From: Streptomyces camponoticapitis
Lineage (GTDB): Bacteria > Actinomycetota > Actinomycetes > Streptomycetales > Streptomycetaceae
DNA length: 64,000 nucleotides
Direction of reading: 5' to 3'
Assembly (NCBI RefSeq): GCF_014646115.1
Contig: NZ_BMMV01000025.1
Coordinates: 1 to 64,000, forward strand
The position numbers were made by a program, and so were the translations under genes. Within the stretch, counting starts at the first letter, position 1, and the number at the start of each line of letters is the position of its first letter. The notes beneath the pieces are model-generated. The model saw only the letters and a list, made by a program, of their open reading frames with translations. It was not told the DNA's origin and made no database searches. Below are positions 17,732 to 24,452 of this stretch, one piece after another.

Positions 17732-18480
17732 TCACACGGTGCCCGGAGGCGGCTGCGGCTGCCTGCGGGTGTTCGGCACCGACGAGGTCACCGAACTCGT
17801 GGCCAGGGCGTGCCGGTAGGCGGTGAAGGTGCGGTAGCGGCTGGTGGGGTTGGCGAGGTAGTGGCCCGCCGTGTCCACCGCGAGAGGGAGCCCACCGAGC
17901 CGCTCCCCGAGCGCGGCGGCCTCCTCCGCCGTGCCGGCGGCGGGTGCGGCATCACGCAGCGCCGCGCCCGAGGGGCCGGGGTCAAGGGGTTCGAGGGGGA
18001 CGAGGCGGGCCTGCGGTCCCCAGGTGGTGGGCGCGGTGTCGCGGGTGGTGACCAGGAGAAGTCCGGCGCCGTCGGGCGCACCCACCCACGGTAGGAACCC
18101 GGCGGCTCGCTGCCGGGTCCGAGGTTGCGGGGGGGGTGTCGACGTTGTCGATCACGATCACCCACCCCCGCACGGCTGCCAGTTGATCCCACACCACGTC
18201 GACAAGCGCTGCCCGGCCGCTCTGGGCGTCGTGGAGCCGGGTTTCGGAGAGGCCCAGTTCCTGGGCGATGCGGGTGAGGTCGTGGGCAAGGCGGGCAGCG
18301 TCGTCCTGCCACCGCACCCAGAACACCGCCCGTCCTCCCGCCTCTGCCTGTTGGGCGGCCTGGGCGGCGAGAGTGGTCTTGCCCAGCACACCCGTCCCGC
18401 AGACCACCACCAGCCCGCCCTCCCGGCCGGCCACCAGAACCCAGGAGGTCGGCGAGCTGACTGTCACGGCCAAACACCGC
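17732..18480 (-). pseudogene. NB-ARC/STAND ATPase fragment with two frameshifts
   Basis: A FGRDSQLADLL entry motif near 18470 reads in one frame. The Walker A loop CGTGVLGKTTLAAQAA and Walker B WVIVIDNVD read in a second (18440-18110). GLLLVTTRDTAPTTWGPQAR, VPLEPLD and LGERLGGLPLAVDTAGHYLA (the GLPLA motif) read in a third (18085-17830). The order of motifs is that of plant-R-like NB-ARC ATPases, so this was one gene now split by two indels. The N-terminal effector and C-terminal repeats are both lost. Confidence 0.75.
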
Positions 18481-18518
18481 GCGGCCGCGTCCGGCAGGCC
18501 GAGGCGATGCCTTACCGG

Positions 18519-19412
18519 TCAGTCACCGGTGGGGTCGGGGCGCCGCAGTATGGGCTTCAATTCCCGGTCTACACCGCACCGCACACACAGCGCGGTGCCA
18601 TGCCAGTCCGCTTCGAACAGGGCGTCCCTCAGGGACAGTACCGGCGCGTAGGGAGGGGCCTGCTCGCAGTCCGGGGCGTGCAGGAAGCGCCCGCGGTCAG
18701 CGCTCAGCTTCTGTATGACCCACCCGGCCGGCCGGCCTGGCTCCCGCGCATGGCGGCCGGGACCAGCGATGCCCGACACAATTGCCTCCAGAGACGGCTC
18801 ACGCCGGTGTATCTCGTCCACAAGCCAGTGGTTCTCCGTCTCCGTCTCCCAACTCACCAGCACTTTCAGCACGTTGCCGTTCGTGCCGGCTCCCCGGTCC
18901 TCCAGCATCCGGTACGCGTACTCCGCCAGCCGGGGCCGTCCGTACCGAAATCCCACTTCTTTCGCGAACCAGGAACCAGGCTGAAAGGCTTCCGGCAAGG
19001 CCGCGCTGAACTCTGGGCGAGCCTCCACATACTCAGTCAACGCGGCCACCGCCGCCCGGTTGATGGCCGCCCACCCGTGAGTACCGGCCCGCCGCCATAC
19101 CGTGATGGCGAGCGCGCGCCTCGCTATCCATGAGACGGGCACTTCCTCCTTCGTGACGGCGCTGATCAGGCACTTCTTCACCTGCTGATGAATCTGCACG
19201 ATCCGGCGGATTCCGCGGAAACCCAACACCGGTCCCCAGATGGGGAACAACAAGACGATCAGCGCGGAAAACAGAACCAAACTCGCGATCCCAGCGGCAC
19301 CCATGATCAGGGGCCAGCTGGGAATCAACCGTCCCTGCATGATCGGCACAACCACGAATATGAAGACGAAACCCCCAATAGCGACAAGGGAAAATGCAAT
19401 CTCACCGACCAC
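18519..19412 (-). CDS. Hypothetical membrane-anchored protein
   Basis: 297 aa, not recognised. Two hydrophobic helices near the N-terminus (about residues 5-27 and 32-60) anchor it in the membrane; the rest is probably cytoplasmic. Residues 60-210 are mixed helical with WIARRALAITVWRRAGTHGW. The C-terminal part FLHAPDCEQAP followed about 30 residues later by LCVRCGVDREL has spaced His/Cys residues that might bind zinc; similar short tails occur in small Streptomyces proteins. It ends just upstream of the NB-ARC relic on the same strand and may once have belonged with it. Confidence 0.65.
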   Translation of the reverse strand: MVGEIAFSLVAIGGFVFIFVVVPIMQGRLIPSWPLIMGAAGIASLVLFSALIVLLFPIWGPVLGFRGIRRIVQIHQQVKKCLISAVTKEEVPVSWIARRALAITVWRRAGTHGWAAINRAAVAALTEYVEARPEFSAALPEAFQPGSWFAKEVGFRYGRPRLAEYAYRMLEDRGAGTNGNVLKVLVSWETETENHWLVDEIHRREPSLEAIVSGIAGPGRHAREPGRPAGWVIQKLSADRGRFLHAPDCEQAPPYAPVLSLRDALFEADWHGTALCVRCGVDRELKPILRRPDPTGD

Positions 19413-19645
19413 GTCCGCCCCCGGTTCCGAAACTCCGTGCGACCCACCACTACACGTGGCCCGGAGCTGCTGCCCGGCTCAACAAGCCTGACAGGTAAGG
19501 GCCTTGACGTCATGGACAGTGACAAAAGCGTCCCCCGCTGCCAAGCAGTTCCCTCTGTGGAACACGCCGACTCTGGTGGGGGCGGCGCAGACGATTCCCG
19601 CATACAACGGCGGACCGATCTCCGGGCTGTACGCCACCGGGGAGA

Positions 19646-20131
19646 TCACCGGAACCAGGCCCAGCGCACCAACGAGGAGGCTGGTGCCGCTGAGGATGTC
19701 CAGCCGTCGGCAAAGCTGTCGCTCGGGTCGAAGCCGCGTAGGTTGTCCGTGCTTCCGAAGAGGCAGAGGTCGATCCTCTGGCCGTGCACGTTTCGAACCT
19801 GAACGTGCATGAGTGCAGCGCTTTGGGTGTGCGATGCGGCGAACTCTGCGAACTCGACTTTGCCAACGCCGCTGACGTACGCGGCTTCGGGTTCTGTGTC
19901 CAGGCTCTCCGTCGCCGCGCTACCGATGTGCCGCAGAACACGGCGCGCTTCCTCAAGCCGGTTTCGTGTCATCCGCTGCTTCGGGCCGAAGCCTCCTTGG
20001 AGGCCGATGAGTGAGAGGCCGAAGGTCCAGCTTCGACGTCCCGCGAGCTCGATGCCGTTCTCCTCGGCAACCCGTTGGACTGCTCGGTCTGACCAGTACA
20101 CATACCGGCCGACCTCGTTAGGGGCTGCCAT
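19646..20131 (-). CDS. Hypothetical protein, DUF7019/SAVMC3_10250-like
   Basis: 161 aa from the ATG at 20131. It begins VGRYVYWSDRAVQRVAEENG, and the middle contains KVEFAEFAASHTQSAALMHV and IDLCLFGSTDNLRGFDPSDS, followed by DGWTSSAAPA. The pattern (short N-terminal Y-x-Y-x-S-D strand, FGS-DN block near the end) resembles a conserved actinobacterial family of unknown function. The last residues SLVRWAWFR differ from what I would expect, so the C-terminus may be altered. The assignment is from memory of the family pattern. Confidence 0.55.
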   Translation of the reverse strand: MAAPNEVGRYVYWSDRAVQRVAEENGIELAGRRSWTFGLSLIGLQGGFGPKQRMTRNRLEEARRVLRHIGSAATESLDTEPEAAYVSGVGKVEFAEFAASHTQSAALMHVQVRNVHGQRIDLCLFGSTDNLRGFDPSDSFADGWTSSAAPASSLVRWAWFR

Positions 20132-20400
20132 TCGACCTCGAGTTCGTCGGTGCACTCCGGGTTCCGGAGTTGAGGCCAGGGTCGACTGCCGAGCCAGTCT
20201 TCGCGGGATCTTCGAATTCCCACCCAGGAGAGGGCAAGCCCTGGTAACGGAGGTCGGTTCGCAATCAACAGGCATGAGAGCCAGAGCATTCCACTTTTCT
20301 GTGATCGCCTGGTTACGCGCTGCGGCTGGGCTGTGGTAATCCTGGGGATCTTGGATTTTCCAGCTCGCGGCGGTGGGCACGGTGGGCGGGCAGCTTGGGG
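20132..20400. other. Intergenic region before the DUF4297-like nuclease gene
   Basis: It carries the promoter side of the - strand hypothetical gene and the leader of the + strand nuclease gene. No other coding or RNA signal was recognised. Confidence 0.3.
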
Positions 20401-21102
20401 GTGGCTGTGGTCGACGTAGCTGTAGACGCTGTGGATGATGACGATGACTTCGTGCAACCGATCTTCCGGACGGCGCCGGGCGAGGACAGCGGTTCCGACA
20501 CCCTTGGCCTGTGCCGGTTCCAGGCTGAAATCGCGGCGCAGGCGTGTCTGGCCATGCTCACTCACGAGGACATCGAGTACGTCGTCTGCGAGTGGCACGA
20601 GGACTTCGTCGTCGGTTTCAAAGACGGCCGGGTCGAGCTAGTTTCGGTGAAGCACCGTCAGTACCGCCGGACGCTCTGGAACGTCAGCGACTTGTGCGAG
20701 GACGGGGGCCTGGCCCACCTGTTCAACAGCTGGCGTGCGTGTGGCGGTGCAAGCAACGTCCAGCTGCGCCTGACCACTAACGGGGCTCTGAACACCTCCA
20801 AGAACAACGCCGCCGCTCTCGCGCAGATGTGCGGCTCTGATCCGGAAGTCACCGACGGTATCGACACCGTGGCGAAGACCATCGCACAGTACTTCCTGAA
20901 GATCCGCTGGAAGCAGCCTTGCCCGAACATTCCGGTGGTGCCAGAGGTCGCCAGGATGGCCGACATAGCCATTCCCGATGGCTTCATCGCCACGATTAAG
21001 GCCTTCATGGCGGTGCTGCACATCGACTTCGAGAACGTGCCGCCCGCCAGGTTCGTTACTGACGTCAATATCCAGCAGCTCCTGCGGCCGGCTATCGCGT
21101 AA
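20401..21102 (+). CDS. Cap4-like dsDNA nuclease domain protein (DUF4297), likely 3'-truncated
   Basis: About 233 aa from the GTG at 20401; TTG 20395 and GTG 20407 are alternatives, and an Asp-rich run DDDDD follows. The nuclease core is clear: DSGSDTLGLCRFQAEIAAQA, VVCEWHEDFVVGFKDGRVEL and VSVKHRQYRRTLW. This gives the E/D...D-x(n)-V-x-V-K pattern of PD-(D/E)xK enzymes, and the WNVSDLCEDGGLAHLF stretch is typical of DUF4297. In CBASS effectors this domain degrades DNA after cyclic-nucleotide sensing by a SAVED domain. Here the frame stops after about 230 residues with no sensor, and repair-gene debris follows, so the gene has probably lost its 3' end. Confidence 0.7.
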   Translation: MAVVDVAVDAVDDDDDFVQPIFRTAPGEDSGSDTLGLCRFQAEIAAQACLAMLTHEDIEYVVCEWHEDFVVGFKDGRVELVSVKHRQYRRTLWNVSDLCEDGGLAHLFNSWRACGGASNVQLRLTTNGALNTSKNNAAALAQMCGSDPEVTDGIDTVAKTIAQYFLKIRWKQPCPNIPVVPEVARMADIAIPDGFIATIKAFMAVLHIDFENVPPARFVTDVNIQQLLRPAIA

Positions 21103-21180
21103 CTACCTGGCCTTTCTCGGACTGGCATCCGCCATCTGCTGCTACAAACGGCTCCTCAAACTGACCATGTAGGACACGGT

Positions 21181-21661
21181 CTAAGAGCAGGCCGCGGATC
21201 GGCAGTCCGGCGTGGAGGTCAGCCGCGGATGGGTGCGCTCGCTGGCCAGGCGGCGCGCCCGGTGATCCGGGTCGGCGGTCCAGGGCCTGATGACCTTGAA
21301 TATCTCGGTCGGGAAGTCTTCGATGCTCTACCGCATGGCGTCCTCGGCCGAGAAGTGCGCCGTGAAGCGCCGCAGCGCGCCCAGCGCGTGCTCCAGGTCC
21401 CTGCCGTTGCGGCAGTGCTCGGGCCCGCGTCCTGCGGTGTGGCGGGCAGCGAGCGCAGCAGGATGCCGACGGTCTGGACGGCAGATGAGCGCTGAGTCGC
21501 TTGCTGGTGCGGGCGATCCGATCCTTCAAGCCGAGCCGCGGGAAGCCGACGACGATGTCGCGTGCAAATACCTCGGCATCGAATTGTGGGCCGACCGCGT
21601 GGACCTCCCTGCCGATCCGGTTGACGCGGTTTTGACTGAGCGAATGCTCCTTCTCGGCCAT
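21181..21661 (-). pseudogene. AlkD-like DNA alkylation repair gene, frameshifted
   Basis: The start MAEKEHSLSQNRVNRIGREV, then GPQFDAEVFARDIVVGFPRL and GLKDRIARTSKRLSAHLP, is in one frame. QTVGILLRSLPATPQDAG continues in another. The C-terminus FKVIRPWTADPDHRARRLAS, ERTHPRLT is in a third, ending at a TAG (21181-21183). The segments correspond to successive HEAT repeats of AlkC/AlkD-type glycosylases. At least two frameshifts and loss of the middle make it inactive. Confidence 0.65.
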
Positions 21662-21672
21662 GCCAACACCCC

Positions 21673-21849
21673 ATGGCCAACGCCGGCATCGTCCAGGACG
21701 GCGCCCCCGTCCTCATCCGCGCCGCCCATCTCTTCGGCCTGCCCACCCAGGCTGAAGAGGCCCGGGAGGTCACCACCTCGCCTATGGACGCAGTCGGCCG
21801 CGTCCGCCAACTCCACACATTCGGCAAGGGCAGTTGTCCGCGCTGCTAG
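21673..21849 (+). pseudogene. Peptide deformylase N-terminal fragment cut by the IS5 element
   Basis: 59 codons: MANAGIVQDGAPVLIRAAHL, FGLPTQAEEAREVTTSPMDA, VGRVRQLHTFGKG. This is the N-terminus of an actinobacterial peptide deformylase up to just before the expected GIAAPQLG motif. The frame then reads SCPRC and meets a TAG formed at the left end of the IS5 element. The catalytic Gly-Leu-Ala-Ala, EGCLS and HExxH motifs are absent. Because the tail diverges before the element, the gene was probably already truncated when the IS landed. Confidence 0.7.
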
Positions 21850-21864
21850 GGCCTGTTTCTCGGA

Positions 21865-22380
21865 TCATGTGCGGAGCCAGATAGCGAGGGCGGCGAGGGT
21901 GACGGTGCCGAGGTAGATGTAGGCGCGTTTCTCGTAGCGGGTTGCGACGGCGCGGAAGCCTTTGAGGCGGTTGATGGTGCGTTCGACGGTGTTGCGTTTC
22001 TTGTAGCGCTCGTTGTCGAAGCTGGTGGGTCGGCCGCCTTGTGATCCCCGGTTCTTGCGGTGTCTTTGCTGGTCAAGGCGTTCTGGGATGGTGTGTGGGA
22101 TCCCGCGTCGTCGCAGGTGGCGGCGGTTGCTGCGGGATGTGTAGGCCTTGTCCGCCAGGACCCGGCCGGGTCTGGTCCGGGGTCGGCCGACTCCGTTTCG
22201 GGGTACCGAGACCTCTTCCAGTACGCGCTCGAGCTGGGGTCCGTCGCCGTAGTGTCCGGGTGTCAGGACGAAGGCGAGGGGCCGGCACCGTCCGTCGGCG
22301 GCGAGGTGAATTCTGGTGGTGAATCCGCCGCGGGAGCGGCCCAGACACTCGCCGATCTGACCACCTCCTCCAGCCGGACG
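21865..22380 (-). CDS. IS427-group transposase, OrfB (second frame)
   Basis: Continues the transposase in the other frame from about 22380: GECLGRSRGGFTTRIHLAAD, then GRCRPLAFVLTPGHYGDGP, VLADKAYTS (second Asp) and NTVERTINRLKGFRAVATRY (final Glu). All three DDE residues are present across A and B, so the element could be active. The frame is open up to 22656, but the useful part starts at the overlap; it has no obvious start codon of its own, consistent with frameshifting. Confidence 0.83.
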   Translation of the reverse strand, partial: RPAGGGGQIGECLGRSRGGFTTRIHLAADGRCRPLAFVLTPGHYGDGPQLERVLEEVSVPRNGVGRPRTRPGRVLADKAYTSRSNRRHLRRRGIPHTIPERLDQQRHRKNRGSQGGRPTSFDNERYKKRNTVERTINRLKGFRAVATRYEKRAYIYLGTVTLAALAIWLRT

Positions 22381-22796
22381 ACGAGTTTCCGCAGTACCGG
22401 ATCGACCTGGTTCGTCCCTCGAACATTCCCCCTTTGAGGCGACGCGTCCGGCGGTGCCTTCCTCGCACCGGCAGCGTGCTGGTGGGCTCGTACCGCTGTC
22501 GAGTCCACCGATACGTCCCAGTCGATTCGGCCCGCAGCGTCCTCGGCAGCCTGAATCCGCGACAGGAGCATCGCCCAGGTCCCGTCGGCCGACCAGCGGC
22601 GATGCCGCTTGTAGACCGTTTCCCACGGCCCGAACCGCTCCGGCAGATCTCTCCACTGAACGCCCGTCCGGACCCGGTAGAGCACTCCGTTGATCACCCG
22701 GCGGTGATCACTCCACCGCCCACCACGGGCACCACCAGGAGGTAAGAACGACTCCAGCCGATCCCACTCCGCATTGGTCAGATCTCCACGCCCCAT
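22263..22796 (-). CDS. IS427-group transposase, OrfA (first frame)
   Basis: Begins MGRGDLTNAEWDRLESFLPP at the ATG 22796. It includes RWSDHRRVINGVLYRVRTGV, WRDLPERFGPWETVYKRHRR and WDVSVDSTAVRAHQHAAGA, where DST carries the first catalytic Asp. The last about 50 residues (after EEVV) are out of register with the family and arise from reading past the frameshift site near 22360. A fused OrfAB by programmed frameshifting is the normal active product in this group. Confidence 0.85.
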   Translation of the reverse strand: MGRGDLTNAEWDRLESFLPPGGARGGRWSDHRRVINGVLYRVRTGVQWRDLPERFGPWETVYKRHRRWSADGTWAMLLSRIQAAEDAAGRIDWDVSVDSTAVRAHQHAAGARKAPPDASPQRGNVRGTNQVDPVLRKLVVRLEEVVRSASVWAAPAADSPPEFTSPPTDGAGPSPSS

Positions 22797-22855
22797 ACCA
22801 ACAGCCTGACCCCAACACCCCACTCATGTCGGGAGATCCGAGAAACAGTGCCTAG

Positions 22856-24297
22856 TAGTGCTTGGTCAGGTTGGTATCGGTTCTGGCATGTTGCGGTGAC
22901 AGGTGGGGCAGGCGCCGGTCCAGACCGCGAGCAGTAACTGCACTTCGCGGGCGACTTGGTAGAGGCTCAGGCTGGCGCCGTCTCTTTTGGGGACCGGGTG
23001 ATGCCCTGGAGGGTGCAGAAGGCGTGTGCGACGGATACGAGGGTGACGTGGTGGTGCCAGCCTCTCCAGGTGCGGCCTTCGAAGTGGGCCAGGCCCAGGG
23101 CCTGCTTCATCTCGCGGTAGTCGTGCTCGATTCTCCAGCGCAGTTTCGCGGTGCGCACGAGGGTGGCCAGCGCCGTGTCGGCGGGCAGGTTGGACAGCCA
23201 GAACTGGACGGGTTCGGGCTCGGCGGCGGGCCATTCGGCCAGCAGCCAGCGCACCGGCAGCTCCGGGCCGTCGCAGGCTTTGCGGATCTCGCGTCCGGCG
23301 GGCCTGATCCGCAGGGTCACGAAGCGGGAGTACATGCGCTTGACGCCGCTGCGGCCGCTGCCAGGACGGGAGCCTTCCCGCCACTGCACCGGCTTCGCGG
23401 CCTGCTTGCCCGCCTCGATGACCAGTTGCTTCACCGCCTGGGCCGGCTCGGGGTAGGCGGGCTGCGGCCGTGGGCCGCGTCCGCCGTAGGGCGGGATGCG
23501 GGGCCTGGCTTCTTCCGGCTGGGCGGTGGTCGTGGTGGAGATGCCCACCACGTGGTCAAGGCCGCGTTCTTCCAGGCCGAGGCGGAAGGCCGCGGTATCG
23601 CCGTAGCCGCCGTCGGCGACGACGAGCGGGACGTCGATGCCCCACGACCTGGTCTCGTCGATCATGTCCAGGGCCAGCTGCCACTTCTCGACGTGTCCCA
23701 CGTCGGTGGGGATGCCACACGTGGTGCGGCGGGCCACCTTGCCCTCATCAGCCTTGGGTGAGGCGGGATCCCAGCTCTCGGGCAGGAACAGACGCCAGTC
23801 GACGGCCGCCGACGCTGCGTCGGAGGCCAGGTGCAGGGACACCCCGGCCTGGCAGTTGGTGACCTTGCCCGCGGTGCCGGTGTACTGCCGGGCCACACAC
23901 GCCGAGGCGTCCCCGTCTTTGAGGAAGCCGGTGTCATCCACAATCAGCGCGGTCGGTTTGATCACGTGCTGCATCCGCCAGGCGAGGCGAGCGCGCACAT
24001 GCGCCGCGTCCCACGGGCTGGTGGTGATGAAGTTTGCCAGGGCCTGCCGGTTGCCGTCCTCGCCCAGGCGGGCGGCCATCGGTTCCACCGACTTGCGCCG
24101 CCCGTCCAGCAGCAGGCCCCGCAGATAGACCGTTCCCCACCGGCATCGATCCGCCCGCGCGAACGGCTCGAACATCTCCGCCGCGAAGTCCTCCAGATCA
24201 CACCGGACCGCGGCCAGCTCCCCACCCATCACAACAGGCCAACGACACACCCGATCAAACGGACACGCCACCGGCGAGTGAACCTGACCAAGCCCTA
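22856..24297 (-). mobile_element. IS701-type insertion sequence with CTAG target duplication
   Basis: 1442 bp. The left end TAGTGCTTGGTCAGGTT and the complement of the right end TAGGGCTTGGTCAGGTT differ at one base. CTAG flanks both sides (22852-22855 and 24298-24301), the 4-bp YTAR duplication expected for IS701. The left CTAG uses the final C of the IS5 element plus its TA duplication, so this copy landed exactly at the IS5 border, after it. One transposase gene lies on the - strand. Confidence 0.88.
22967..24229 (-). CDS. IS701 family transposase with altered C-terminus
   Basis: 420 aa from the ATG at 24229. Family blocks: FARADRCRWGTVYLRGLLLD, ALIVDDTGFLKDGDASACVA (first Asp), VVADGGYGDTAAFRLGLEER (second Asp) and LRWRIEHDYREMKQALGLAH (Glu). 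All three catalytic residues are intact. The end is frameshifted near 22990: the gene stops at SPKETAPA, whereas the next frame supplies the expected tail LSLYQVAREVQLLLAVWTGA and CPTCHRNM down to 22866. It may therefore have lost a small C-terminal zinc-ribbon-like end; the activity of this copy is uncertain. Confidence 0.87.
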   Translation of the reverse strand: MGGELAAVRCDLEDFAAEMFEPFARADRCRWGTVYLRGLLLDGRRKSVEPMAARLGEDGNRQALANFITTSPWDAAHVRARLAWRMQHVIKPTALIVDDTGFLKDGDASACVARQYTGTAGKVTNCQAGVSLHLASDAASAAVDWRLFLPESWDPASPKADEGKVARRTTCGIPTDVGHVEKWQLALDMIDETRSWGIDVPLVVADGGYGDTAAFRLGLEERGLDHVVGISTTTTAQPEEARPRIPPYGGRGPRPQPAYPEPAQAVKQLVIEAGKQAAKPVQWREGSRPGSGRSGVKRMYSRFVTLRIRPAGREIRKACDGPELPVRWLLAEWPAAEPEPVQFWLSNLPADTALATLVRTAKLRWRIEHDYREMKQALGLAHFEGRTWRGWHHHVTLVSVAHAFCTLQGITRSPKETAPA

Positions 24298-24298
24298 C

Positions 24299-24452
24299 TA
24301 GTGCGGAGGCACCAGATCGGGTGGGCGGTTGGTTCGGGGGCACCAGGGCAGGTCGGGTTCGGGGGACGATGCCCCGTGGGGGTGGCCGACGGGAGTGTGG
24401 GAGGCACGCGGGATCTCGCGTGTTTCTCAATGTTCTCTGGAGTGATCAGCAC
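24299..24452 (+). promoter_or_regulatory. mmpL promoter with 31-bp spaced GGCACCAG repeats
   Basis: Two GGCACCAG direct repeats (24308-24315 and 24339-24346) start 31 bp apart, followed 17 positions on by GGGACGATGCCC (24363-24374). CTGGAGTGATCA comes just before the start codon. The same series with identical spacings occurs on the - strand before the MFS gene (31562-31600). The repeats are likely activator sites, with the linked response regulator the obvious candidate (inference). The IS701 right end lies immediately upstream. Confidence 0.65.

Larger units (their letters stand above)
21849..22852 (-). mobile_element. IS5 family (IS427 group) insertion sequence, complete
   Basis: 1004 bp. 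The left end GGGCCTGTTTCTCGGATC (21849-21866) and the right end (GATCCGAGAAACAGTGCC, 22835-22852) are imperfect inverted repeats sharing TGTTTCTCGGATC. TA flanks each end (21847-21848 and 22853-22854), the target duplication expected for the IS427 group. Two overlapping transposase frames are on the - strand. The element separates the deformylase relic from the mmpL promoter region. Confidence 0.88.

Noticed and set aside
17556..17819. Small + strand ORF upstream of the NB-ARC relic
   Set aside because: No motif, and it overlaps motif-bearing sequence on the other strand.
24321..24452. Longer N-terminus for MmpL starting at 24321
   Set aside because: That stretch is the conserved promoter shared with the MFS operon, and the GTG at 24453 has a ribosome site.
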